A stretch of 64,000 bases of DNA from Isoetes taiwanensis (Eukaryota; Streptophyta; Lycopodiopsida; Isoetales; Isoetaceae). The notes beneath the pieces are model-generated. The model worked only from the letters and a program-made list of their open reading frames with translations. It ran no database searches and had not been told where the DNA came from. The stretch's first letter is position 1. The number at the start of each line of letters is the position of its first letter. Positions 34,980 through 44,797 of this stretch are shown piece after piece. The DNA is taken from contig JAJEKV010000006.1 of NCBI GenBank assembly GCA_021234155.1, forward strand, positions 23,499,568 through 23,563,567, in the 5' to 3' direction. The position numbers and the translations under genes were made by a program.

Positions 34980-35757
34980 AAAGAGCCTGATGAATTTGAT
35001 TCTTTGATGAAGAATGCTAAAGTAAGTGTAGATCTGCTCACATTGCTGAGGATTGCACCTTCTTATAGAGAAAAGATACCCAATATGACCAAAGAAGAAC
35101 ATGTCAATCTATCACAAAAACAAGTAGCTCTTACAGGTCACATTGGTGAACAAATGCTTGTACAAAATGAATATGACCCAGGTGCTTTCACATGTGCAGC
35201 TAAGATAGGCAAAAAAGTGCTGCTCAATGGGGGATCTCCTTTAAATGTTATGCCTCATCATGTAATGAGAATGTGTGGTCTGGAAGTTGACAGGAAGGCA
35301 CCTATGATGTTAAAATCTTTCTCATATTCTATTCTATTCTATTCTATTCTATTCTATTCTATTCTCAAATTCAAAAATAAACCTTATAAGCATACTAAGC
35401 AAGGTTCTGATAAATGTTGAGGGAATTGTGGTTGCTGCTAACTTTGTGGTGGTGGCCTTTGAAGGAATGGATGACAAGACAGATATATGTGACCTACTCT
35501 TAGGAAGGAGATGGTTGTCCGCAGTTGATGCCAGACCAATTTGGTCAAAAGGAGAATGTACAATATCAGATGGCAAGAAAACAGTAACCCTTCTAAATAA
35601 GTTAGGTGAGTTTGAGTCTATCAACTTTATTAAAGAAGATCTGTTAGTGCCAAACCTCTTTGATGAGTATGAAATTTCCATTGCTGTCTCAAATGCAAAG
35701 TCAGTGCTAACAGCAAAGGATAATACAACTTCACAAGAAAATTTTGCCTTCTTATAG
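34980..35757 (+). pseudogene. Gypsy protease region
   Basis: The upstream ORF contains KKVLLNGGSPLNVMPHHVM, equal to the LLDGGSxxNxMP active site with catalytic Asp changed to Asn. After an (ATTCT)n tract the ORF 35428-35757 gives ICDLLLGRRWLSAVDARPIW and KGECTI, the usual DILLGRPWL segment. The Asp change and the microsatellite-induced frame break show loss of function. Confidence 0.65.
35328..35367. repeat. (ATTCT)n microsatellite
   Basis: About eight copies of the pentamer ATTCT run within the protease region of the gypsy element and break its reading frame. Confidence 0.9.
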
Positions 35758-36790
35758 TTTGATGGGGGAGTTTCTTTTTTTTTTTTTTTAAGGGTAAGAA
35801 ATTTTTTGATTAATATAAAATGGTACACGACCTTCTTGTGGGCTCCACAATAGGCCAGATAGGAAGTGTAATAAGCACATGGTCACCAGATAGAAAAAAT
35901 TAATTCAAAAAAACAAGACAGATATCAGCCTAAACGCCAATATATAATGATGTCTCTGTACTCTGTTAACGCATCCTCAATCCTTCCATATAGTAACAGG
36001 AAAATCTGTATCTCTCCACTCTTCTCATTCAGTACTAGGGGGCATGGCCCTCTTCCATCCATTACAGGTACTATGGAAAGTTTGTTGCATCAGCAGAGCC
36101 CTACTATAAATGAAGCTCCAAACCATAAAGCACACGCCCGAAAGATATGTCTAGAACCACAGATTTTTCAGCCTGAAGACCCTGCACAAGAAATGCACTC
36201 TCAAAATTCCCCCGTCTTCTCCTATCTCTAGTACTATAGAAGGTGTAATCCCTTTCCATGAGTATATCTAAGCCACCCTGAAGCGCAACCCGAAGTATTT
36301 CAGCAGAAATTAACATGTGCACTAAGGAGAACTGATCTCCATCTTCCCATAGAGAGGATACTATGAGTGGCGCTCCAAGAGTGTACTTCCAACACAAAGT
36401 TCCCATCACTCCACTTCAACATCCACCTCAACATTCTAAAAAACTAAACATTGCTTCCTCTGCTGCCATTCTGAAAGACAAAAACAGTAGGCTCTTGGCC
36501 AAGGTTGGTAGGATTCACCCCAATACTACATCAAACATGGCTGAATATAAGGCAATTATTGCAGGACTTTAGGAAACTAAGCATATTCGCATAACTAACA
36601 TTGTCATCTTTGGTGATTCTCAATTGGTTTGCAGGAAGATTTCAGGTGAACATCAAGCCAAACAGGAGGAAATGATAATACTCAGAGACCAAACTATGGA
36701 GGAAGTTGCAGGATTCAAGACTTGGGAGCTGCAACATATAACAACGGACCTAAATGCTGAAGCAGATTCCCTTTGCAAAAATGTTCTACT
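35758..36790 (+). pseudogene. RNase H domain placed before RT, split by a retroposon
   Basis: FDGGVS at 35758-35775 supplies the first catalytic Asp. After an inserted retroposon the domain resumes near 36445 with IASSAAILKDKNSRLLAKVG and MAEYKAIIAGL (catalytic Glu). Then come VIFGDSQLVCRKISGEHQAK (second Asp) and DLNAEADSLCKN (last Asp). All four acidic residues of a plant-type RNase H are thus present in order, apart from one in-frame TAG. The domain would remove RNA from RNA-DNA hybrids during reverse transcription. Confidence 0.7.
35775..36400 (-). mobile_element. Poly(A) retroposon inside the gypsy RNase H
   Basis: A T15 run at 35775-35789 begins immediately after the RNase H FDGGVS codons. 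Non-gypsy sequence follows until the RNase H frame returns near 36440. Read on the minus strand this is an insert ending in poly(A), as left by LINE-type machinery. A 101-residue minus ORF (36104-36409) contains DGDQFSLVHMLISAEILRVA. I cannot tell whether it is a LINE 3' end or a retroposed gene piece. No clear target duplication was found. Confidence 0.5.
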
Positions 36791-37186
36791 TGAACATTTA
36801 TTTGAGGGAGCGATCAGAGAAGAAGAACTGGAAGAGGAAGACTTGAAACAATTACATCCCATCCTGATGATCAATGCAAGGAATGAAAAACAGGTAGGGG
36901 AGGTAAAGATAGAAAAAAAAATGGCCAAGAAAGAATTTTGTATGGAGATCTTTTCAAAAAAGAAGATGAAGGTAAAGTCACTCAAATCTTTGAGGAATGG
37001 AAGGATATTTTTGCTTGGGATTACAAACAGCTGGTAGGTGTCCACAGGAAGGTTTATGAATTTGAGATAAGAATTAAGGAAAATGAAAAACCTGTAGTGT
37101 AGAAGTTGAGAAGGATAAATATCGCTTTGCTTGATCTGATAAAAGAAGAACTTTTTAAAATGAAAGATGCAGGTGTCATAGCAGAA

Positions 37187-37189
<3 letters not shown>

Positions 37190-37217
<28 letters not shown>

Positions 37218-37219
37218 TT
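37190..37219. repeat. (TAA)n microsatellite, probable LINE 3' tail
   Basis: About ten TAA repeats mark the border between the gypsy RT and the inserted minus-strand LINE. In the LINE's sense they form the 3' tail (ATT)n, preceded by a small GGCCT-AAGC-AGGCC hairpin. Confidence 0.85.
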
Positions 37220-37350
37220 GATATTAACGTCCACGGGGGCCTAAGCAGGCCATGGGACAAAATTACATGTTTGCATATCACAGTGAAATTGTCTTTTTTA
37301 GATAGTCTCCCTCTTGTCTATGTTTTCCAAGAGTTCCTTTACAAATGCAC

Positions 37351-39548
37351 TCACTCCACAAATTGTTGAAGGACAACCAAAGAAAGTAAGGTTGAGCTCG
37401 GTTCAAATGGGAAAAGCGTGTCACGAGGTTCTTGTATTTTGGGCGTGAGGAAGATAACATGTGCTTCATCTTCTATTTCTTGTAGGTCGCATGTGCATAG
37501 GCTCTTCCTTGGGATGCCTTGCCATCTACCTTTCTCAATTAGCAAGCGATGCGAACTCATGCGGATTCTTGCAACAGCCCTAATCATGTTTGGGAACAGT
37601 TTAAGATGGCTCGAGATACAATTGTATTCTATGTTCTACGGTAGGATTGAAATGCGTGATGTAGTATGTGACTTTCTTCTTGCTTGACATAACAAATCTT
37701 TGAAAAGCCCTTTTTTATGCGAACTCTTTATTGTAGTCTACGCTAGTGAAGCCAAGTTTACCAAGCCATGCATTTAACTCCTTAAACCAGCTTTTTATCA
37801 CCTCTGTCGCATTTCGGATGAATAGAGCTCTTGATTCTTTGAATGTATTAAAAGTGGTCTCATTGACTACTTTCTTGTACAAGAAATCCAGGTGTTACGT
37901 GCATTGCCAAAACTTCTATGGGGTAGCAGCCGCTTTCAAAAACATAATCTCATAAGGTGTAGGCGTTTGGCGCCAAAAAAGACATATGCATGAATGCTTT
38001 ACGTATGCTTTCTAGTTCTTGCCATTTGGATTTAGCAAGGGAGGGCCCCCATTTCACATGCGTATAGCATTACGAGTGTGACGATTGCATCAAACAATTT
38101 GTTTTTAGAGGCCATGCGCCAAATGCTTGCCCGTTTACATTGGTTTACCATACCATAGAATGCTTTATAGAATTTGCTTTGCTATCGCGAGTCCACGCCG
38201 GTGGTCCATGGTCTCCGATTTGCATGTACTTCATGGCCCTAGATATTTGTATGATTCCACGCTCAATAATCTGTCCATCATATGTTAGAGATGGGTCCCC
38301 TTCGGCACATTACCTTTGTTTTGAATGATTAACATAGAGGCCAAGCTGTGGCGAGAAATCTTTAAAGCGTATCTAATTGCATTTGAAGGTGGATTTCTTG
38401 GTGAGTGGGTCGCTAGTAAGAGGTCGTCGGCATATAGTAGCAGGATTATGAGATCATGATGAAGTTGGAAAAAAGTTGCATCCTATTTGTCTTGAGAAGG
38501 TCTTCAAAGCTGGTCTAATATACGGTCCAGAATAGAGTGGGCGAGAGCGGGCAGCCTTGTTTAACTCAATGTCAGCGATTATAGTCTCGATAGTCTGTTG
38601 GTGTGCTGATTTTGCCTCTTACTCTTTCATATAATGCGCCTATGCCTACAACCCATGCTTACGGAACTCCAATTTGTTGGAGTCACGTTAATTAACTTGG
38701 CGTGGGACCGTATCAAATGCTTTCGCAAAGTCTATGAAGCAGCAAAAAAGCTTCTTACCATGTGCTTTAGAATCTTCTACCAATGCTCGGAGAGTGAGAA
38801 GATGATCTAGTGTGGAGTATTTGGGGGGGAATCCAGCTTGTCCATGAGCTCTAATGTTTTGTGCCTCAGCCCATGTGGAGAGTTTTCCATCAAAAATTTT
38901 TCCAAACAGTTTTGCTAATACGGGGCTGATCATTAAAGTTCGATAATTACCTGGTTCATAAGCATCTCCCTTCTTGTGGATGGGATGTATCAGGCTCGTG
39001 ATCCAAACATATGGGAATCCATCAACAATGGCTTGATTGAACAAGTCGGTGATAACCGTTGCAAGTTCTTCCCCACCAGCTTTTATGTATTCTGCAATCA
39101 GACCATCAATGTCACATGCTTTTCCATTGGCTAGATCACTAATTCCCTTTTGCACTTCACCCACTTCTATGCAAAAATGGGTAGCATCAGTTGGTGGCAG
39201 GTCTAGTTTGTTCACTCCTTTAAAATAAAGGTGCATCGCATAAGTTTTCCAGACATGGAGGTCAGTTAGGCAAAGTTGTTGCTTGGGTGGAGACAGGCCA
39301 TGCCAAAATCTCTTGGGTTGCTGCAGCAACTCTTTGGCCAGTTCTGCTTGTTTATTTTGCTTCCATATCCGCTTCTTGGATTTGACCAAACGTCTATATG
39401 CTTTTAGACCAATTGAAGTGTTTGCTATTTTCCTGGCTTCTTTAAGTTCTTTATCATACCAACCATTTCTGGGTTGTGTAGCAGCAGCAGAGCGTCTGGG
39501 GCCATAGATGTTATATGCACTTTTCACCAGCAACCTGTTAAGAGCCAA
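37351..39548 (-). pseudogene. LINE reverse transcriptase
   Basis: The ORF 38688-39548 (286 residues) carries KACDIDGLIAEYIKAGGEEL, ITSLIHPIHKKGDAYEPGNY, GQAGFPPKYSTLDHLLTLR and CFIDFAKAFDTVPR, all standard LINE RT blocks. Downstream, in other frames, come VKQGCPLSPTLF and the active site LLLYADDLLLAT (YADD at the complement of 38423-38434). The ORF 37351-37587 holds the C-terminal part. A stop at the RT core and later frameshifts inactivate it. It would copy its own RNA at a nicked target site. Confidence 0.8.
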
Positions 39549-39724
39549 TGCTCTTGCATTTATGCTGGTATGCTGCAGAATGGTGGGCAGCCCTTCTTTA
39601 ATGGCTTCATAAAATCCTTCATCCTTGGCAGCATTGTATCTTGGTTTCCTGAAAATAGTGTTTTGCTTGGCTTCCCTACAAGCCTCAATAGCAAAGCAGA
39701 GCGGTGCATGGTCTGATTCTGGCT

Positions 39725-40530
39725 GAAAGTGAATCCTGATTGGTTGTCATGCATTGTGCTAGTTGAAAAAAAGAACAAGACAATAAGGATTTGCATTGAT
39801 TATAGAGACCTGAATAAGTCTACTGTAAAAGATTGCTACCCCTTACCTTTTTGGGAACAAGTTTTACATGCTGTTGCTGGAAAAGAAATCTACTCATTCT
39901 TGAATGGTTTTTTAGGATTTAATCAAATTAGCATCAAGGAGGAAGATCAGCCTAAGACAGCATTTATTACACCCCTGGGCACCTTTGCTATGAAGAGGAT
40001 GCCTTTTGGCCTAATGAATGCTTCAGCTACATTTCAGAGAGCAATGGATTCCATATTCAAAGAAATGCCTTCACATTTGTTCAAAGTTTTTTTAGATGAA
40101 CTTTGCTTGGGAACTGGTATGAATGATCATTTGAATTATCTGATCAAACTTTTTACTATGTGCAAAAAAGAGGAGTAATCCTAAATCCCAAGAAATGCAT
40201 GTTTTTATGCTCCAAAGGATCTGTTGGGGCATGAGATATCAAAAGGAGGTATTCAAGTTGCTGAAAGTAAAGTACAGGCTTTGAAAAGGCTCACACCACC
40301 TAAAACCATCAAGCAGGTAAAAAGCTTTTTAGGAATGACAAGTTTCCTCAAGATGTACGTGCCACATGTTTCTTATACAGTCAATCCAATCACAGATCTG
40401 ACAAAGATAAAAAAGTTCACAAAGCAAGAAAGCAAGCATATTCCTATAAATTGGAATGACTCTTGTCAAGACGTTTTTGACAAGAGTCCAGACATACAAC
40501 TTGAGTGTGAAAGTAATCAAAACATTTGAA
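39725..40530 (+). pseudogene. Gypsy reverse transcriptase, main part
   Basis: The ORF 39729-40178 includes IRICIDYRDLNKSTVKDCYP, FLGFNQISI, TAFITPLGTFAMKRMPFGLM and NASATFQRAMDSIF. The active site reads FKVFLDELCLG, where the second Asp of the usual xxDD pair is Glu. The ORF 40224-40529 continues with GHEISKGGIQVAESKVQAL and VKSFLGMTSFLKMYVPHVSY. The start of the domain lies before the LINE (KKEELFKMKDAGVIAEI, to 37188). The Glu substitution and frameshifts mean no activity. Confidence 0.8.
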
Positions 40531-40609
40531 GATCCTGGTGCTTATCTTCCTTATGCTCTCTTCAAACATGAGGACCAAGAAGGTTTAGAAGAAGGTGAAA
40601 ACAATGTGA

Positions 40610-41614
40610 TTGCATGAAAGAAGCAGATTGGCAGGAAGAAATAAAAAAAAGTACCTGGAATTTAGAGAGCTGCCTCAAGAACTAAATGCCAGCCAGCAAA
40701 GAAGATTCAAGGAAAAATGCAGCAAATTTAGACTTATAAATGACATCTTGTGCAGGGTTGACAAAGAAGGAGTACTGATGAGGTGTGTGGACAAGGAGGA
40801 GACAGATTTGGTAATGGAGGCTTGTCATGATGAAGTATGTGGAGGACATTATACAGCTGACACAATTGCTAAGAAAATAATAAGGTCTGGATACTTCTGG
40901 CCTACTCTTCACAAGGATTTTTATGAGAAAATTAGGAGTTTCCACAAGTGCCAAATATTTGGCAAAAGAATTCTGCAACCTGCACCTCTCACAGCTATAA
41001 CTTCACCTGGACCATTCCAAGTGCGGGGTTTGGATTTCATTGGTCCTATAGATCCTTCCTCTTCTACTCAACATGAATATGTGCTTGTTGCAACAGATTA
41101 TTTTACAAAATGGGTTGAGGCAACACCTCTGAGGCAAGCTAATGCCTTAACCACAACAATATTTTTAGCCTTAACCACAACAATATTTTTACATGAGAAT
41201 ATATGTGCCAGGTTTGGTATTCCATTTAAGCTGATATTTTATAGGGGCAGTCAATTCATTAATGAAGTTATTGCAACTTTGCTAACCACACTTAAGGTGA
41301 AGCATGTGAAAAGTTTCTCTTATTATTCTCAGTGGAATGGTCAGGCAGAATCCACCAACAAAGTACTCAAGTCAATTCTGCAGAAGACCATAAAGATTTC
41401 CAAAAGGGATTGGCATGTTAAATTACATGATGCATTGTGGGCCTACGGAACTACAGTCAAAACAGCTACCAGGCACACACCTTTCAGCTTGGTGTATGGG
41501 AAAGAATCAGTTGTTCCAGTGCAGCTTGAGTTACCATCTTTGAGACTGGCATATAAGAATAACTTGGAAATGGAAGAGGCACTCAAAGATCGATTTGCCA
41601 GGTTGCTGCAGTAA
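40610..41614 (+). pseudogene. Gypsy integrase core
   Basis: This 334-codon ORF contains the HHCC-type region (ACHDEVCGGHYTADTIAKKI, SGYFWPTLHKDFYEKIRSFH, then KCQIFGK, where the second Cys is lost). The catalytic core follows with GLDFIGPID, VLVATDYFTKWVEATPLRQA, and FGIPFKLIFYRGSQFINEV where the second Asp is Tyr (FYRG for SDRG/SDNG). QWNGQAESTNKVLKSIL supplies the Glu. An eight-residue tandem duplication (ALTTTIFL twice, 41144-41191) lies in the core. It is a long open frame but catalytically dead. Confidence 0.85.
41144..41191. repeat. In-frame 24-bp tandem duplication in integrase
   Basis: GCCTTAACCACAACAATATT plus four bases occurs twice in direct succession (41144 and 41168). It duplicates eight codons without breaking the integrase frame. 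Confidence 0.9.
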
Positions 41615-41650
41615 AAGAAATATAGGTTTGAAGCTGAGAATGCTATTCTA

Positions 41651-41932
41651 TTGAAGAAGGCAAAGGATATAGTAGCATTTAAGGCTGCTCATAAACTTCA
41701 AGGCACCCTCAAGAATGGTGAGCTAGTGCTGAAGTGGAATAAGGCCAAAGAGAAAATAACCAGCAAGTTTGAAAATTTGTGGGAAGGACCATTTGAAGTC
41801 ATTGGCACAGCAGGCAAAGATTCCTATTGGTTAAGATCACTAACTGATGATAATGAACTGCTCAACACTGTCAATATTCTACATCTCAAGAGGTATTGGC
41901 AACAACATGTTGCCTTGATTTTATTTGAGTAA
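41651..41932 (+). pseudogene. Integrase C-terminal GPF module
   Basis: The ORF includes FENLWEGPFEVIGTAGKDSY and LLNTVNILHLKRYW. This matches the GPY/F module after the core of Ty3/gypsy integrases, ending with the usual NxxHLKRYY. There is no chromodomain, unlike the 14-kb element. A TAA at 41612 separates it from the core. Confidence 0.7.
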
Positions 41933-43707
41933 GCATACTTTAGAATTAGTTAGTAGTTTGCTTTAGGTTTGTACTTGTTCCATTAGATTAGTTTCTTTTT
42001 TGAAGTTTGGATAGGTTAAGTAGTGAACAGTCTCAAAGATTAGCTTATTTTAGTCAAGTCAGGTTGATTTCAAGTAAAAAGACTAAGCAATGCTTCAAGT
42101 GTTTGCAGAAGAGCCGGATCAAAGATCATCTAAGAGCAGGATGCGAGGTGTGAAGCTTAACTAGCACACATTTCCATGCAGGAGCATCTGATATGCATTT
42201 TGTCATACATCACTTCTACCCACCTTCAACACATTGCATTGTTCACATTTGCCCTCACTATCCATCTTATTAAAGTTGCGGACATCCTTGCCATAACGGC
42301 AACTCCAGTTGAGTTCTAACATTCACTTGTCATGCAGCTTCACCAGCCATTCCACTACCATCCTTTATTAAGTTGATCAATCCTTCTTCACATAAAGTTT
42401 TCATGTTGCCTATCACCTTCCCATATAAGGCAACTATCTGAAGAGAAAGGAGAATTTTTTTAGCTCCAAGGTGCTGGCAGACCATCCTGCTTCCTTTTTT
42501 TAGCATGATGCTGCCATGACATGGCAGCATAGAAGAGCATTGCACACAGCAACATTTTGACTTGAGCATTTGAGTAGGTAATTGCAGATCTGATGACTTT
42601 GATCCCTGAAGATCACAAGAAAGCAGAAGACCAAGGTGAAGACATTCATGAAGGATCACACGAACATGCTAGGAAAGGAGATTCAAGCAAAGCAATTTGA
42701 AGTTTGGAAGACCCCGTAAGTTGACTTGGTATGTGATTTGATTTTGAGTTTCTGACATGACTTTTCCACATTACCCATCTCTAAAGCTCTTCACCTCTTC
42801 TCCTATGCCAAACATTCCACTTGCCTCAAATTCCATGCCCTACCTTCATTCCTCATAGCAAGTTTGGCAAAAAAACTTTTTTTTGTCAAAACATGTCATT
42901 CATACTTCACCAGGGTAATAAAGAGTGGCTAAAATTCACCAAATGGCGATTTTTTAGACCTTTTGTCAAATTTCATGGCTAAAGTTTATAAAGGCAATTT
43001 TTTTAGAAAAAAGTATAATTTAGCCACTTTAAAAGGGGGTAAATTCTGAACGCTTAGAGTTTAGCCGGGATTGTTTGCTGCATGGTGTACTGAATCGCCT
43101 TCTCTAAAGTTGATTAGGAGAACCCTGATCAATTCAAATAGCCATGCCAATTCTATCCAGGGACCTCTTTCATTTAGGAATTGTCATTAGCTACCTCAAT
43201 CATATTTTGAATTTGTATCTATAAGTGGTTTAGGTTAAATGCTATGAAGAATGTTATATGATGCGCATTTTAAGCTTTAAATAGTAATGTTCTCTTCTTG
43301 CAATTGTTGACCCTAAAGTGCTTCATCACCAAATTCCATTTGACCCCAACTTAAACATGCATGTTCCTTCAAAAGGATATTGTTTGTTCCTTATGAATTG
43401 TACTTTGAACAACTTCGTTATCATTTTGTAAAAGAAGCATATTGAATCAATGTCATTCATGTACTAATCAGTGCTCAAAGTTTGAAGTTAAATAGTTGCA
43501 CTAGAAAAATTCGCCAACATCATAATTTCATGTCATATAAATTTTATATTTTAGCAAAGTGGGAAGATAAGTAAAGGGCTTTATTTTATCAAATTCCGCC
43601 AAGAAAAAATCTAAGAACTTTTGTTTTTCATAGGTTTAGCCAATCTTAATTTGAATAGAAAAATATTTAGGGCTGTTAAAATTTACCCTGATACTTCACA
43701 CATCCAT
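41933..43707. other. No gene recognised; expected 3' part of gypsy element
   Basis: The element's 3' untranslated part and LTR should lie here, but I found no repeat partner upstream. The tract 42900-43080 is A/T-homopolymer rich. Confidence 0.35.
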
Positions 43708-43736
43708 TGTTGAGAAATGAGACTCCTTTGATTGGA

Positions 43737-43808
43737 TGGACAGGCTAGGGATCGAACCCAAGACCTCTTGCTTACAAGCCAAGTACTCTACCACTGAGCT
43801 ACAAACCC
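43737..43808 (-). ncRNA. tRNA-like sequence in TRIM 3' LTR
   Basis: The minus strand reads TAGCTCAGTGGTAGAG (A box and D arm), an anticodon stem-loop with loop CTTGTAA, and a T arm with GGTTCGATCCC (B box). The T stem pairs fully, the D stem pairs with one G-U, and the acceptor stem is partly paired. The formal anticodon would be UGU. It is unlikely to be a working tRNA, because the anticodon stem has a mismatch and the acceptor is weak, but the Pol III boxes look intact. Confidence 0.65.
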
Positions 43809-44086
43809 ATTGAGTCATTCTTCATGTGTACCCATTATATATACTCCAACATTCCAACATTCTCCCTTAATAAGCACACCACTCCATTCCAGCCTTCACC
43901 ACAATCCACATGCTCGCCTCCTCGGGCAACTCCACCACTGCGGGAGTTGGGCTTTCACTAGCCAAGCTTTGCTCATTCTCACCCCTACACCACTGGAGAC
44001 TATCCCGGTGCGGTTAAACACCCTCTACTTGGGACCATGGCTTTGATAATGATAACATGTTGAGAAATGAGCCTCTTTTGATTGGG

Positions 44087-44158
44087 CAGACAGGCTGGGG
44101 ATCGAACCCAAGACCTCTTGCTTGCAAGCCAAGTACTCTATCACTGAGCTACCGGCCC
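44087..44158 (-). ncRNA. tRNA-like sequence in TRIM 5' LTR
   Basis: The second copy has TAGCTCAGTGATAGAG, loop CTTGCAA (formal anticodon UGC, as in Ala tRNA) and GGTTCGATCCC. The acceptor GGGCCGG pairs with CCTGTCT at six of seven positions if G-U is allowed. Spacing between A and B boxes fits a type 2 Pol III promoter. Confidence 0.65.
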
Positions 44159-44234
44159 ATTGATGGGCTTTTGGTACTCTTCCACTGAGTCATTCTTCAT
44201 GTGTGCCCATTACACATACTCCAACATTCCAACA

Positions 44235-44775
44235 TGTGAATATATATTGTCATGCCATATGATCTATGGTTTATTTTTTTTTTAACAAAGCAACAGCTCC
44301 AACAGCTCGACAATGTCGATGTCATGCAATAATATCGGCTAATGATCAAAATAAAAGTGGGCACGAAAAAAACTAACATGACTATGTGATCGAGGTCGAA
44401 GCAGCAGATTGAAGAGCCGACTAGCAAATTGCTGCAGACGGATTGAACAGATCGGAGATGGATTGGTGCAGACAGATAAAGTGAAGTCGAAATAAAAGCA
44501 GGCTGCTGTTGGAATTGCCGACAGAATTCAGATCGGGTTGTGGAACCCGGATTGGGTTGTTGGTTGCTTTGTGGGATTGTCAGTAGATCCCAGATTGGTC
44601 ATCCTTGTGGAAGACCTATTCACCTTTGCTCTGATCATTGGATCCTGCTGCAGGTGCTACAGCTTGCTTGTCTTGTGTTGATATCGTCAGAGAAGGAAAT
44701 GATTTTCTAAGAAGGAGCTTTTATCTGGTAAGTCCAAGAATAGATTGGGTTTCTTTTGTTGCCTTGGATTCTAAT
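44235..44775. other. Probable decayed copia LTR and leader
   Basis: This stretch ends at the copia primer site. It should contain the 5' LTR, but I could not place its borders because no 3' LTR is present for comparison. Confidence 0.3.
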
Positions 44776-44777
44776 AG

Positions 44778-44789
44778 TAGTATCAAAGC
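44778..44789 (+). promoter_or_regulatory. Primer-binding site of copia element
   Basis: TAGTATCAAAGC matches the initiator-Met-tRNA primer site TGGTATCAGAGC at 10 of 12 positions and lies 8 bases before the gag ATG at 44798. Confidence 0.6.
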
Positions 44790-44797
44790 TATAAATT

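Larger units (their letters stand above)
37190..39725 (-). mobile_element. 5'-truncated LINE nested in gypsy RT
   Basis: The minus strand starts near 39720 in the last part of an endonuclease (ESDHAPLCFAIEA) and runs through the RT domain to a C-terminal Cys/His-type segment (SHRLLIEKGRWQGIPRKSLC then IEDEAHVIF). It ends at a microsatellite tail. The gypsy RT frame breaks at VIAEI (37188) and resumes at NPDWLSCIVLVEKKN (39729), which fixes the insertion. Truncation at the 5' end is usual for target-primed reverse transcription. The C-terminal segment reminds me of LINEs known mostly from animals. Confidence 0.75.
34926..41932 (+). mobile_element. Degenerate Ty3/gypsy element with RNase H upstream of RT
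   Basis: Plus-strand fragments appear in the order protease (34980-35745), RNase H (35758-36790), RT (about 37000-37188, continued at 39725-40530), integrase (40610-41614) and GPF-type integrase tail (41651-41932). Two later insertions split it: a poly(A) retroposon at about 35775-36400 and a LINE at about 37190-39725. No RNase H lies between RT and integrase, where only about 100 bp separate them. I could not find LTRs, primer site or polypurine tract. The RNase H resembles the extra plant-type domain of Tat-lineage elements, but those normally carry it after RT. Frameshifts and stops show the element is dead. Confidence 0.75.
43708..44234 (-). mobile_element. Miniature LTR retrotransposon (TRIM) with tRNA-like LTRs
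   Basis: Two direct repeats, 43708-43859 (152 bp) and 44058-44234 (177 bp), start TGTTGAGAAATGA and end ATTCCAACA, the TG...CA form of LTRs. They differ mainly by a 25-bp insert in the second. Inside the lower repeat the minus strand has AAGGGAGAA, a polypurine tract (complement of 43860-43868). Next to the upper repeat it has TATCAAAGCC (complement of 44039-44048), a primer site like TGGTATCAGAGCC of initiator Met tRNA. Total length is 527 bp with no coding capacity, as in TRIM elements. Each LTR holds a tRNA-like sequence. No target duplication is clear (TCCAT versus TGTGA). Confidence 0.75.

Noticed and set aside
36653-37234. 193-codon minus-strand ORF with a poly-Tyr run
   Set aside because: It is the shadow of the RNase H/RT coding sequence on the plus strand, and the Tyr run comes from the (TAA)n microsatellite.
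43737-44158. Two functional tRNA genes
   Set aside because: Acceptor stems are imperfect, the anticodon stem has a mismatch, the copies disagree in anticodon, and both sit at the same position inside TRIM LTRs.
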